In this document: piece by piece, positions 22,101-32,608 of the stretch
How the letters are laid out: each line of letters opens with the position of its first letter
Numbering within the stretch: the stretch's first letter is position 1
Assembly (NCBI GenBank): GCA_033239525.1
Contig: BSYO01000005.1
Coordinates: 27,931,341-27,995,340, forward strand
DNA: 64,000 nt
Source of the DNA: Nepenthes gracilis
Taxonomy: Eukaryota; Streptophyta; Magnoliopsida; Caryophyllales; Nepenthaceae
Reading direction: 5' to 3'
Translations under genes and position numbers: made by a program
The notes under the pieces: generated by a model
Seen by the model: the letters and a program-made list of their open reading frames with translations, nothing else
What the model was told of the DNA's origin: nothing
Database searches by the model: none

Positions 22101-22930
22101 TAAAGTCACCCAGAGAAAATTCGTACACAGTTTATGGGTATTTCGATTATATTTTATTTTTATATTAATCCAATAGATTTGGTCTTTCTTTTGAGAGCAT
22201 AAATTGAATAAAATTGGATCACAATTTATTCACATTCAGAAAGTACCTGTACTAAGGACAGAAGTAATTTCATAAAGTCACCCAGAGAAAAATCTTACAC
22301 AGTTTATGGGTATTTCGATTATATTTTATTTGTATATTAATCCAATAGATTTGGTCTTTCTTTTGAGAGCATAAATTGAATAAAATTGGATCACAATTTA
22401 TTAATCCGATGTAAGAGATTGATCCCTCGGTAATAAAAAAGAATAATCGATACAACAAACGTAATGAAATGGCAGATGATGGCACGTGGCTTACCACATG
22501 AAAAAGAAAAACCCGGTGACAAGAGTCGGGTATCTCTCCACGAAACCGATCTTTGCCTCCCTGAGGAAAGCACGGTTCAGGCAAAAAAAAAAATCAAGAA
22601 TATTAGTCGGGCCGCACAGGTTAACCAACCGGTTCAGAAACAAAAGAGAAACGGACCTCACCCGGAGGAATCTCTCCCTTCGGCCGGCGAGGAAGCGGCG
22701 GCGGAGCAAGGCCGGACAATGGTCTCTCTCCTGTGCACCGGAGATACCTCAAGCAGCAGAGTCGGCCGGAGCTGCCTGCCCCAAATGAGGTTCCCACCGT
22801 CCTTTACTAGTCCGATTGGCCTGGCGGTGGCGAAGCCGCAGCTCGCCGCGAATTCCCGCGTAGGCTTGCGCATCCACGGCTGGACGGTAATCCCGGCGGC
22901 AGCGGCACGAGACAACATCCGTGACTCCAT
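13176..22930 (-). CDS. TPT: Triose-phosphate/phosphate translocator of the chloroplast inner envelope, 12 exons, intact
   Basis: Exons, 5' to 3' on the minus strand: 22930-22662, 22560-22495, 22074-22009, 21863-21785, 15253-15133, 14992-14897, 14766-14654, 14543-14466, 14352-14236, 14030-13931, 13422-13322, 13193-13176. All junctions are GT-AG, all phases agree, and the total is 1224 bases (407 codons plus stop), the usual length. The N-terminus (MESRMLSR..., to about residue 85) is a plastid transit peptide. The membrane part has the family words [70 protein letters not shown] and [33 protein letters not shown] has the Lys-Arg pair that contacts phosphate in the family. The product exchanges stromal triose phosphate or 3-phosphoglycerate for cytosolic phosphate, exporting fixed carbon for sucrose synthesis. 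The C-terminus is [14 protein letters not shown]. Intron 4 is 6.5 kb and full of transposon remains. Start: first ATG before a standard transit peptide. Confidence 0.95.
15254..15771 (-). other. TPT intron 4, 3' part without recognised elements
   Basis: This is intron DNA between exon 5 and the first solo LTR. A run of open frame on the minus strand (15503-15709) has no recognisable domain. Confidence 0.5.
15777..16711 (+). mobile_element. Solo Copia-type LTR in TPT intron 4, with exact target duplication
   Basis: It starts TGTTGGGTATTGGGTCACTCC and ends GAATCCCAATT. CTTTG is duplicated exactly at 15772-15776 and 16712-16716. It is 935 bp with no interior. The terminal CA has decayed to TT. 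It keeps a TTTTTC/GAAAAA hairpin (16563-16580), then TTTTTTACGTTAAAA. A solo LTR is what unequal recombination between two LTRs leaves behind. It lies in antisense orientation to the TPT gene. Confidence 0.8.
16717..17527. other. AT-rich TPT intron sequence
   Basis: I see no gene, LTR end or clear repeat unit. The composition is AT-rich with scattered homopolymers. Confidence 0.4.
17533..18621 (+). mobile_element. Solo LTR, probably Ty3/Gypsy type, in TPT intron 4
   Basis: This is a 1089-bp block of higher GC than its flanks. It is bounded by TGATGCGTACC and CCTACCATCA (inverted TGATG/CATCA ends), with near-duplicate flanks ATTAT (17528-17532) and ATTAC (18622-18626). It contains a TATA-like TTTATATAGATAG near 18055. 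A diverged relative may lie at 23580-24580. No interior or coding part is present. Class assignment is from general appearance only. Confidence 0.6.
18627..19080. other. AT-rich TPT intron sequence
   Basis: No feature is recognised in this 454-bp stretch between two LTRs. Confidence 0.4.
19081..19932 (+). mobile_element. Copia-type LTR with dense TTGACC words, TPT intron 4
   Basis: It starts TATTGGGATCACTTCCGTGTGG, the usual TGTTGGGGTCACTCC start with changes, and ends near CCAACCAACA. The next bases, GGTGGTAACTG, could be a decayed primer-binding site. Between 19160 and 19320 the words TTGACC, GGTCAA and GTCAAC occur at least six times. The CCCTT/AAGGG hairpin with a 7-base loop is at 19819-19835, followed by GGGTTTTCTAAGTAAAA. 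No target duplication was found, so the right end is uncertain. Confidence 0.6.
19933..20769. other. AT-rich TPT intron sequence
   Basis: An (AT)n run lies at about 20502-20516. No gene or element end is recognised. Confidence 0.4.
20770..21555 (+). repeat. Diverged Copia-type LTR fragment in TPT intron 4
   Basis: The right end GAATCTCAACA (21555) and the body resemble the solo LTR at 15777-16711: a GGCACATGATAGGTG-like word, a TTGATATAAAGTCGTG TATA region, and a TTTTCACATAAAA box near 21428. The left end is not clear; the start given is where similarity begins. Confidence 0.5.
22059..22402. repeat. 172-bp direct tandem duplication covering the exon 3 acceptor of TPT
   Basis: Copy 1 is 22059-22230 and copy 2 is 22231-22402. 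They are nearly identical; the visible differences are a handful of single bases. Each copy starts CACATTCAGAAAGTACCTG, which on the minus strand is the end of intron 2 (TACAG) plus the first 16 bases of exon 3. Copy 2 is met first by the splicing machinery and so offers a second, decoy acceptor 172 bp upstream of the true one. Confidence 0.85.
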
Positions 22931-23270
22931 AGTCTTCACACACACAGGAGAGAGAGAGGAGGGATGAGGATGAAGCAAGCTGAAAAAAACAAGCACTCGC
23001 CTTGCTGGTACTATGACTTTCAGATGGAGTGGAGGGAGGGAAGGAGGGAGGGTGAGAATCAGTTAACATTTGTGGCTATCCGACAATAAGACTTTTTTTC
23101 TGCTTTTTTCCGTTAAATTTGGTGCGTCGCAGACTATCTTAAGGGACGCACTGGGACGTCGACGCTTAAGAACGTTCATGATGAGAAAGATCAAGGGTTG
23201 GGATGTGCTCTGTGCAAGGTGACGAGGAAGGTGTAGATACAGTGGATTTGCGGTAAGGGCGTGTTTGGAC
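22931..23270 (-). promoter_or_regulatory. TPT 5' UTR and proximal promoter
   Basis: Upstream of the ATG on the minus strand is a pyrimidine-rich leader with CTCTCTCTCC and TGTGTGTGTG runs, then CCCTCCCTCC repeats to about 23052. This is like the Y-patch leaders of plant photosynthesis genes. No TATA box was found. The extent is arbitrary. Confidence 0.35.
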
Positions 23271-23579
23271 ATATCAAAAATCAGGAGGGGAGGATAATAG
23301 AATTTTTATTTATTTATTTATTTATTTTTGGGCGGGGGGATCCCACGGTAGGAGGGATATCCGTGAGGCAGGATTGGCGGGCAAGTGACCTTATCCTCGG
23401 CGAATGGCTGGAGAAGACGGGCTAGTCTTGTCCAGTCAGTCATAATCTCAACTCCTTATCTATTTATTATTGCTACAATTCAAGTGTATTTTTTTTTTCT
23501 TTTATAAAAAAATAATAATAAAAATTTAACATCTTCTTAAATTTAAATTATTATATAAATTAAAAAATTATTTAATAAA
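23271..23579. repeat. Intergenic DNA with (TTTA)n microsatellite
   Basis: About six TTTA units lie at 23305-23330, followed by a G-rich patch. The rest is AT-rich. Confidence 0.5.
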
Positions 23580-24580
23580 CCGAGTTAAAGTGGATTCAGT
23601 CTCCACTCCTGATAATCTAAATTCTACACGCCATAATAAATAAACGAGAAGTAAAAAGATGGCAGGACTCACTCCTCGATATATCATTTAACGTTCAAGT
23701 TAGAAACTTTTTTGTGAGGAAGACAAAGATGAAGGATGTAGATAAATACATAGATACATAAAGGTGGGGAGATTGAGTGTGGATTAGAGGGTTAGGCTCC
23801 AAAAATTGCACTTAGTGGGGAGCGACTTGAAAAAAAGATAGTGTGTGCACACACAAGCTGGGTGATTTGAGAGAAAGAGCTCTTTGATCCTTCAAGGGTG
23901 TTCGAGGATAAAACTTTTTTGGTCTCCTTTCCCACAGGGGAGAAGAGTATTTATAGAATTAGAACCAGTGTGACATTCCGTGGACCTCACAGTTGAGGTC
24001 GGCTAGATCCGTTGTATTGTCTCAACAATCGTGCAAGGGGTGCATATGGTAATTGTGGCTGTCCAGTGATATTCTTTCCTTTTTTTTAGGACAATCTCGA
24101 AGGGTGTTACATGATAATTGTTTCCCGGAGAGATTTACTCAACTGTAACTACCACCCTAAGACGATGTGCGATTATGGGTTATATTTTGGAAATATTTGT
24201 TAAATTATCAAAATAATTGTTGTGACCGCATTATGCCAAGCCCTTTTTGTTGGCCTTTGTATCGTTGTCGAGTTTGTCAACTACCATGCAAGAGGGGCAA
24301 CCGTGGACGCTTCTCTATATGCAATCTTAATTACCTGCTTCCTATTAAACCGTTTTGGGTCGACTCGACTGGACCAACTATACCACTATCTGGGCCTTTG
24401 ACTCAACATTTTGCGTGATTGGCCACCATCATTCAGGCTTCTCTCCTTTTGATGAACTGACCGGGCCACTGCTGCACCTCTTGGGCCCTGGTCTTAGAAA
24501 AGCATCCGCTAGGCTGCTGCTACTCCTACAAATTGGGCTTTATGTTAGCTTGTGCTTTGCCGGACCTATTAGAATCATTT
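23580..24580 (+). repeat. Diverged Gypsy-like LTR remnant
   Basis: AATCTAAATTCTACACGCC and AACGTTCAAGTTAGAAAC at about 23620-23709 line up with AATCCTACACACCAC and GACGTTCAAATCAGTAAC in the solo LTR at 17533. A TATA-like TATTTATAGAATTAG lies near 23950. Ends are uncertain and no target duplication was found. Confidence 0.4.
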
Positions 24581-24714
24581 ATTAAAAATTATTAAAATAA
24601 GCTTATTTATTAAAAAATATTTAAGCTTAACAAATTTATTAATAAACTTATTAAAATAAGAAATTAAGTTTTAAGTAAGACATTACTTAGTAAAAATTTG
24701 CATAAAGTTAATTT

Positions 24715-25473
24715 TATTGGGGTTACTCTCGTGTGGAGGTGTTATGAGTCCGCAAACTCAAAGCGGCTACTATTCGAGGACTTGTTCTTGGGCAACCAAG
24801 GTTGCTGAGTGTATGAAGGTCTGAGAACATGCTTGAAGAAAGCATACATGGAAGTCAACTCAAAAGATTTACTGAGCACGCAAGATATGTAAAAAATATG
24901 CGCAATCTTTATAGAGTGGGCGCCGTTTGTGGGAAAGCACAATCTGCAGAGTAGTTTTCTGCAGGGCACGACCTTTTGCAGGATAGAACCGATACAGAGC
25001 TGCTGCAGTATGTGCGTCAAACAGTTGTTTGTACGTATGTACTCTATGTTGGCTTTGCTGTTACTTTTAATAGCATGTATATATATTGTATTGTGTGCTC
25101 TGTGCATAAAAGAGAGAGTAGTGTGTGCGTGTGAAAAATTTTTAAGTGTTGAGAAAAAAAAGGGTGAAGAGAAAAGATAATAGCGAGTGAAAAACAAAGA
25201 GTGAATATCTTTGTATTCTCGTACTCTATTCTTCATCTTTTATCTCTAGGGTTTGTGTAGTTGTGTGATTTCTGTAACCGTTTTTCACATAGTAGATTTG
25301 TTTAAGAATTAAGTGGCCCATGATTTTTTCCTTCAATTTGTGAAGGATTTTTCACGTAAAATTATGCGTTCTTTCTCTTTCTCTCATTCTGCCTACCTAA
25401 TTGCATTCTGTCCGACTGACCATTGGCACCAGTAGATTTGGTGCCTTCGTATCCGACCGATCCTGTCTCTACA
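24715..25473 (+). repeat. 5' LTR of Copia D
   Basis: It starts TATTGGGGTTACTC (TGTTGGGG with a G-to-A change) and ends near CTGTCTCTACA. It has a perfect TCCTTC/GAAGGA hairpin with a 7-base loop at 25329-25347, then TTTTTCACGTAAAA. Confidence 0.75.
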
Positions 25474-25531
25474 AGAGGCATCAAAGAGAGGTTTTTCGAC
25501 CGGTAACTTCGTTGAACGCTGTGAGTGAAGG

Positions 25532-28500
25532 TTGGAAGTAAGATGACTTGCTTAAACGGCACCAACTACGACACCTGATATAGCAAAATGTCCAATCTAC
25601 TGCTGGTCAAATCCATACATCTTTTGGTATTCACCACTCAAAAGCTTGATGTGAAATTAGAAGAGGAATGGATGCTGGAGAACATGTAGGCGTGTGGTTA
25701 TATACGGTAATTTGTAGATAATAATATGTATAACCACATTTGGAGTGAGACGAATGCCAAGGCGCCGTGGGAGAAGTTAGAGACACTCTATGCCTCCAAA
25801 ATTAACAAAAATAAGATTTATCACCTCATAAGGTTGATGCAGATTCGATACAAGGATGGCTCGTCTGTTGCAGATCATTTGAACGAATTTCAAGGATATG
25901 TAGACCGGTTGAGTGGTATGGGCATTAAGTTCGAGGACAAAATACTATGTCTATGGCTCCTGGTAACCCTACGAGATTTATGGGAGGTGATGAGAATCAT
26001 CATTGCCAACACAGCTCCTAATGACATCGTGACGCTCGAGATAACTAAGGGAGTCATGCTGAATGAAGAGATGAGACGGCGGCCTCAAGGGGCCTCGATC
26101 TCTCAACACTCCGAGGTTCTTGTGACAGAGTCACGAAGAATGAGTAAAGGTCGCCATCCAAAATCTGAAGAAAAGAGTCAGAGTGAGTCTTGGTTAAGAT
26201 TTCAAAACATGAAGTGTTATTACTATGAAAAGAAAGTACACATTAAAAAGTATTATTATAAGTGAAAAGGTGAAAACATAGAAAAGGAAAAAAGTGAAAA
26301 GCGACGAGGTGAGGAAAAGTCCTCGGCCTCTGTTGTTATAGGAGGTGATCTTCTGTTGACCTGTGAAGCAGATAATGTCATAAATTTGGCTGAGTAGGAA
26401 ACCGATTGGGTGGTGTATTCTGGTGCATCCATCCACGTCGCCTCTCGAAGGGAAGTTTTTACATCTTACACTTTAGACGATTTTGGAGTGTTGAAGATAG
26501 GTAATATGGAGACAACCAAAGCTGTCAGCCGTGGTGACGTGTCTCTTGTCACCAACAATGGAACACGACTGTTCTTAAAGGATGTGTGACATGTTATTAA
26601 CATACGGATGAATATTATCTCAACAAGAAGACTTGATAATGCTAGATTTTGTAATGTCTTTAGCAATGGGGCCTATAAACTAACCAGAGAGTCTCTGATA
26701 GTTGCCTGAGGGACAAAGACGTCTGGTCTTTACGCATTACAGGCCTCTACCGAGGTAGGAAAGGTCAATGCTACCAACAGAATGAAGTCCTCAGACTTGT
26801 GGTACCAAAAGTTGGGCCACAAAAGTGAGAAAAGAATGAGTCACCTGGTTAGGAAGGGTCTTATTCCAGAAATGAACAAGGATGGACTGAAGACTTATTC
26901 TCCCAGCATGGCGGAGAAGTAGAGGAGAGTTTCTTTCCAAGAAGACTCATTCTTTAAAATGTTTGAGTTACTTGAGCTTGTTCATACCGATATTTATGGA
27001 CCGTTTAAGGAAAAGTCATTTGAAAAAACTCAACACTTTATCTCGTATATTGATGATTGCTAGAGAAAATTATGAGTGTTTCCACTTAAATCTAAGGATC
27101 AGGTCTCTGGAGTATTTGAGCAATTTCATACTCTAGTTGAATGTGAGACGAGAAGGAAGTTGAAGGTCATTTGGAGTGATAAGGCCGGAGAATATATTGG
27201 GGCATTTGATGCCTATTGTAGGTCTTATGGCATCTAGTATCAAAGAACGCCTCCAAAGAGACCGCAATTAAATGACATTGTTGAGCAGATGAACTGTACA
27301 TTGATGGAGAGGGTCAGGTGCCTCATGTCCGAAACAAAATTCTCATGACTTTTTTGGGCTAAAGCCCTGAAGACAGCGACCTATGTTATTAATAGGTCAC
27401 CCAATAAATCTCTAAATGGTGAAGTCCTAGAAAAGATATGGACTAGAAGGGAGCCTTCCTATAACCATTTTCGGACATTTAGCTGTAAGACCTTTATTCA
27501 TGTCCCGAAAGATGAGAGGACTAAATTTGAGTCAAAGACGACGCAATACGGTCTTTTTGGGTTACGCGAGGATAAACTCGGGTACAGGCTTTATGACCGA
27601 CTTGAGAAAAAGTTGGTCCAATCAAGGGACGTGGTGTTTGTTGAAGAAAAGACTATTTCGGACATAAGAAAGGAGATGAAGGCATTATCTAGTACCGGTT
27701 GGACAAATAATGATATTGATACTGTCTGATTGACACAGTGTGAGGGTAACACTCCAAAAATGGCCAAGGAGAATAATGAAGTAGGTGCGGTACCAAATAA
27801 AGATGAGGATGGTGTTACTCCTCAACTGGTCAAGGAGGTTCCCGTACGATAATCCTTAAGAGAAAGACGTCCATTCGTCCGCCTATCATCTAGTGAGTAC
27901 GTTCTGCTCACTGATGCAAGTGAACTTGAAGATTTTGACGAGACTGTGAATGGTGCACATAAAGAAAAATGGTTGGAAGTAATGAAGGATGAGATGGCTT
28001 CATTGCACGAAAATTATACGTTCGAGTTGGCTGAGCTACCTAATGGGAAGAGAGCCCTAAAGAATAAATAAGTCTTTCGGTTAAAGACATCCAAGGATAC
28101 CATGCAGCCGAGGTATAAGGCGCAGCTAGTGGTGAAAGGCTTTAATTAGCGTAAAGGCGTGAATTTTGATGAGATCTTTGCACCCGTGGTAAAAATGTCT
28201 TCAGTTCGTATTGTGCTTGATTTAGCAGCTGCTTTGAATTTAGAGATAGAGCAGTTGGATGTTCGAACAGTATTTCTCCACGATGATCTTGAGGATGAAA
28301 TTTATATAGAACAACCAAAGGAGTTCAAGGTCAAGGGGAATGAAGGATTGGCCTGTCGTCTGAGGAAGAGCCTGTACGGACTAAAATAGGCCCCAAGACA
28401 GTGATATAAGAAGTTTGAATCTATCATGGTCAGTTAAGGATACCAAAAGATTACTTCTGACTATTGTATCTTTATGCAAAGATTTTTCGAAGACAACTTT

Positions 28501-29480
28501 ATCGTCCTTTTCCTATATGTGGACGACATGCTGATAGTCGGTCAAAATAGCGCTCGGATTAAGGAGCTGAAGAAGCAATTGGGATAGCCACTTGCTATGA
28601 AAGACCTCAGGCCGGCGAAGCAGATCTTCCAAATCAGAAAATTTTGTGACTGGAAGAACAAGAAGCTCTAACTGTCCTAGGAAAACTACATTAAGAAAGT
28701 ACTCCAACAGTTTGACATGAAAAAATCCAAACCAGTAAGCACCCCACTAACCAACCACTTCAAGTTGAGTAGGAAGTAAAGCCCGTCCTCAGACACAGAG
28801 AAAGCCCGCATGAGTGGTATACCTTATTCGTCAGTCGTTGATAGTTTGATGTACGCGACTGTGTGTACAAGGTCGGACATTACTCATGCAGTCAGTACTG
28901 TCAGCAAATTTCTTTAAAACTCAGGGAATGAGCATTAATTTCTTGTGAAGTGGATACTGAGATACCTTTGGGAAACTTCAAAAATGTGTCTGCGGTTTGG
29001 GGAAAAGAAACTCCAATTGGTCAACTAGACAGATGCAGATATGGTCGGGGATATTGACTCTTGTAAATCCACATCAGGATACTTAGTCAAGTTTGTGAGA
29101 GGGATAGTCTCCTAACAATCCAAGTTGTGAAAATGTGTTACTCTTTTCACTACTGAGGCCGACTTTATTGCAATGACTAAGGCCAATAAAGAGTTATTGT
29201 GGATGAAAAGGCTTATCCAAGAGTTGGGCTTGAGACAAAAAAAGTATGTGATATTCGATGATAGCCAAAGTGCCATACATTTGTGTAGGAACTCCTATTC
29301 CATTCAAGATCAAAACACATTAACATTCGATACCATTGGGTGAGAGATATTATTGATGATGGGCGACTGTCAGTGGAGAAGGTTCGGTCAGATGAAAATG
29401 GGTCAGATATGATGACTAAAATTTTGCCCAAAGGAAAGCTTGAAACTTGTTGTGACATTGTTGGACTGATTGATTCAATC
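25532..29480 (+). pseudogene. gag-pol of Copia D with about 25-30 in-frame stops
   Basis: Gag includes a UBN2-type region (25726-26265; LYASKINKNKIYHLIRLMQI). The zinc knuckle has lost Cys residues (CYYYEKKVHIKKYYYK). The protease site reads VVYSGASIHV at about 26410, with Tyr where the catalytic Asp of DSG belongs. Pre-integrase LWYQKLGHKS is at about 26798, integrase core WSDKAGEYIGAF at about 27173, RT at about 27960-28700 with FLYVDDMLIVGQN, and RNase H at about 29030-29260 (CKSTSGYLVKF). Stops are mostly TAG, TAA and TGA where the family has Trp, Gln or Arg. That fits C-to-T or G-to-A change, with few frameshifts. Not functional. Confidence 0.85.
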
Positions 29481-29640
29481 CCCACACGATCGTGAGGGAA
29501 AGTTTGTTAGGGTCACTCCCATGTGGAGGTGTTATGATTCCGCAGACTCAAAGTGGCTACGGTCCAAGGACTTGTTCTTGAGCAACCAAGGTTGTTGAGT
29601 GCATGAAGGTCCGAGGACATGCTTGAAGAAGGTCCGATGA

Positions 29641-30654
29641 CATGGTTGAAGAAAATGACAGGTGAAGATTGTACTTGAAAGGGCCTCGATTTCCCTTTGC
29701 CAGTCATCCATACGAGATCTATGTTTTGGAAATACACATTAGTCTTTTATTACATTTTAATGGGCGCTGGCACAGAAGTTTGGGAAGAGGAAATTCGAAC
29801 ACAAACACGCGTTAGCACACTTTTCATCAAGGAAAGAACAACGACCATTTTGTCTCGCAGGAAGATAGAGATCATTTTTGAATGCCTAGCATTGCTTAAA
29901 GAATCCAAAAAGTCCTCGAACTCCATAGCCATGTCATAGACATGGAAGTCTCCCCGCTAGCTACGTGTGTCGAGCCAAGTTCTTTTTGTGTGTGTCCCCG
30001 GACTTTTGGTTCTCAGCGATTCTCGCAAACATGGTAGACAAAGGATCGTGTTAAACTATAAGAAGAATGATGACAAAGAAAGAAATTCACGCTTTTGACA
30101 CGGGAGTTCTACAGTGAGGAACGCCCAAGACCCACACCAAAAAGATCCGTTTCTGAGTTAGGCCCAAATGCGTGATGGCCTAAGAGATCCAACCTTTCGT
30201 CCGCATAGTGAAAAGGCCCAGCTTGAGTTGGTGGCGAGGATCTCCCGATGATCGCACGCGACTCCACGTGGGCACCGTTCAACGAAAAGTTTGAACACTA
30301 TAAATACCTTAACTGTTTACCAAATAAAGAATCGAGTGTTTATTATAGCAACTTGTAATAGAGAGAGAAAAGAATGGCTTATGTTGTAATAGTGATTCTC
30401 TAGAATCTCCATACACTTAGTCCTCAACCTACTATGCTAAAATGCATCCTGTAACCAAACACAATATAGTGAAATGGTTATCGGACAAAAGTCCCGTAGA
30501 TTTTTTCTTTTTATTTAGCGGAAGGTTTTCCACGTAAAAATCTCTGTGTATCAGTCCGCGTACTCTCTCTCTCTCTCCACTTCACACGATCATCATTTGG
30601 TGTTGTTGTCGAATCCTCGTCCTTACTTTGATAGGGACAGGATCCGAGGACACA

Positions 30655-30657
<3 letters not shown>
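29641..30657 (+). repeat. Unclassified sequence ending in a Copia-LTR-like tail
   Basis: The first part (29641-30290) is unlike the D 5' LTR and has no recognised domain. From about 30297 there is a TATA-like CACTATAAATACC, then CTGTAACC, GTCCCGTAGATTTTTTC, GGTTTTCCACGTAAAA (30523-30538) and an end at CACAACA (30657), all typical of the Copia LTRs in this window. It may be part of another LTR that replaced the end of Copia D. Confidence 0.4.
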
Positions 30658-30701
<44 letters not shown>

Positions 30702-30726
30702 CATTTCTATATATATATATATATTA
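30652..30726. repeat. Compound (CA)n(TA)n microsatellite
   Basis: A CA run of about 12 units is followed directly by TA runs with a short interruption (ACATTTC). Confidence 0.9.
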
Positions 30727-31489
30727 GCCGAAACTATGGAAATGAAATCTTAGTGTGGAGTCCAACAAGGAATGAGAAGAACCCAAACGAACTCTGGTAA
30801 TACTACAATACTTCAGTATGGAAAATTAAGAAACAATCAAATTGAACGGAAATAAATAAGTAGTCATAATAAACAAGTAGAAGCAGGACTGTGGTTCTCT
30901 ACTGCTTCTATTTGATCAAAATCTAGTAGTCATAATTTAAAAATAATAAAAAAATTATTAAAGGTAATTATATTTTTAAATTTTTTATAATATTAATATA
31001 TATTAAATATTAAATTTAATATATAAAAAAATTAATAAAAGTATTTATTTAAATAGTATTATTTAATATTTAAATTTATCTTATTGATTTTTTAAAATAA
31101 ACGGTGCAATTAAAAAAGTATGATTTTATTTTTCCTTTAATAGAGGTTGGATGCGGAGGGGGCGGCCAACTGCGAACTAACACCAGCAAGATGCAGGTAT
31201 AGAATTCCAACTTCTTACCAATCTAACAGGGATTTTCATAGAGCAAATACTTCAAACAAACTATACACCAACTTGTTTTTTCTATCAACTTTGGTCTTTC
31301 TATATTCTTTGGTGAGTCATAACCTAGCTATCTCCATCATTTCCACCTACAAAACCCAATTTCTAACTCTTTAACTTTTTGGGGTGGCCAAAAGCAGCTC
31401 ATTACTTTTACATCTCCTTCGATACTTCAAGAGAACAGTCCCAAAATCGCTCCCTAAAACCCCATTAAAAGTACCTCAAAAATCTTAGT
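30727..31489. other. AT-rich intergenic DNA and upstream region of the pseudokinase gene
   Basis: Very AT-rich to about 31140. The last 100 bp before the ATG are C-rich like a 5' UTR. No TATA box was chosen. Confidence 0.4.
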
Positions 31490-32509
31490 ATGAGTCGTGG
31501 TGAGGTCGCCATTGCCTATGCCTTCACCTTGGCCATCCTCTCAATCTCTTTCATTATTCTTATCATCTTTCTCGTCTTCGTGTATAGGAGGCAACTCACA
31601 CAGTCCGATGAAGCTCTTGCTCCCATCAAGCACTGCGTGCAAGCGTACCCCTTTAACGGCGTTGACGCTGCTACTGACAGGTTCCATCCTCGGAGAGTAA
31701 TACGAAAAGGCCGACTTGGAACTACCTATATGGCTGTTTTAGACAGCGGTGAATTGGTTGCTGCGAAGAGGATCCACCCCTGGCTCGTCCTGAGCAGCGC
31801 CGGCATTGGATTTTCGTCGAGGGTCAAGTCGCTCTCCTTTGGGCAACATCCCCACGTAGTATCTATTCTCGGCTTTTCCGAGGCCCCGGGCGAGAGGATC
31901 ATCATCATGGAATTCGTGGGCGCGATGAATTTGGACTTCTATTTGCACGAAAACGTGTCTTTGCAGCTGGATTGGGGACGAAGACTGAGGATCGCAGCTG
32001 GCGTGGCGAGAGGGCTCGAGTACTTGCATGAAAAGAGGGTGCCAAGGGTGGTGCATGGTTGTGTCAAGCCTTCAAACGTGTTGATAGATGTGAAGTTTTG
32101 TGCAAGGCTTTGTGACTATGGATTATCCTTCTTGGCGCCACAGGAGAAGGTGGGCCTTGTGGGTTATGTGGATGAAGAGTACTGGAAGGAGAGTGGTGGC
32201 CGGGGCAGAGACGACGGAGCCTCCAAGGAAAGCGACGTCTTTGGGTTTGGTGTGGTGGTGCTGGAGCTTTTGACTGGGAGGAGAAGTGAAGAAGGATTGC
32301 TAATTGAGTGGGCATTGCCACTGATTAAAGAAAGGAAGCTGAGTGAAGTCTTGGATCCTAGGGTCGTCATCCCCAAAAAGCTGAAACCTCTCGCCAGGTT
32401 GGCCAAAGTGGCATCAGCCTGTGTTGCAAATTCTAGAAAGAGCAGGCCCTCTATTTCTCACATCACTCCTATTTTGAACGATTTGGAGATGGAACTGTGT
32501 CTATCATAG
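31490..32509 (+). CDS. Single-exon receptor-like protein with a degenerate (pseudo)kinase domain
   Basis: This is a 339-residue ORF from ATG 31490 with no introns. Residues 8-32 form one hydrophobic segment (YAFTLAILSISFIILIIFLVFVY) followed by RRQ, which fits a membrane anchor with almost no extracellular part. The kinase-like domain runs from about residue 60 to 335. The Gly loop is reduced to GRLGTT. The VAAK lysine is present. The catalytic loop reads HGCVKPSNVLID, so HRD has become HGC and the catalytic Asp is gone. The metal-binding motif is DYG instead of DFG. SDVFGFGVVVLELLTGRR is the usual helix F region. The frame is clean and GC is higher than the surroundings, so it looks like a maintained gene. 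Receptor-like pseudokinases usually act as scaffolds or co-receptors. Ligand and partner cannot be told from sequence. Confidence 0.85.
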   Translation: MSRGEVAIAYAFTLAILSISFIILIIFLVFVYRRQLTQSDEALAPIKHCVQAYPFNGVDAATDRFHPRRVIRKGRLGTTYMAVLDSGELVAAKRIHPWLVLSSAGIGFSSRVKSLSFGQHPHVVSILGFSEAPGERIIIMEFVGAMNLDFYLHENVSLQLDWGRRLRIAAGVARGLEYLHEKRVPRVVHGCVKPSNVLIDVKFCARLCDYGLSFLAPQEKVGLVGYVDEEYWKESGGRGRDDGASKESDVFGFGVVVLELLTGRRSEEGLLIEWALPLIKERKLSEVLDPRVVIPKKLKPLARLAKVASACVANSRKSRPSISHITPILNDLEMELCLS

Positions 32510-32608
32510 CCAGTTAAAACAGAACCACGGAATGTCAAATCAGCCGTGAAGTTTAAAATGAGGAAAAGAGACAAATGGGCTGCTGTTTCTTCTGGACTTG
32601 AAAATCAT

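Larger units (their letters stand above)
24715..29640 (+). mobile_element. Copia LTR retrotransposon D, nearly full length, decayed mostly by in-frame stops
   Basis: The 5' LTR is 24715-25473. A primer-binding-site remnant, AGGCATCAAAGAG, follows it. Gag-pol stays in one phase almost to the end. A purine tract CGTGAGGGAAAGTT comes before the 3' LTR start at 29505. The two LTRs match clearly for about the first 135 bp; after about 29640 the sequence changes to other material. No target duplication can be tested because the right end is lost. It lies between TPT and the pseudokinase gene. Confidence 0.85.
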
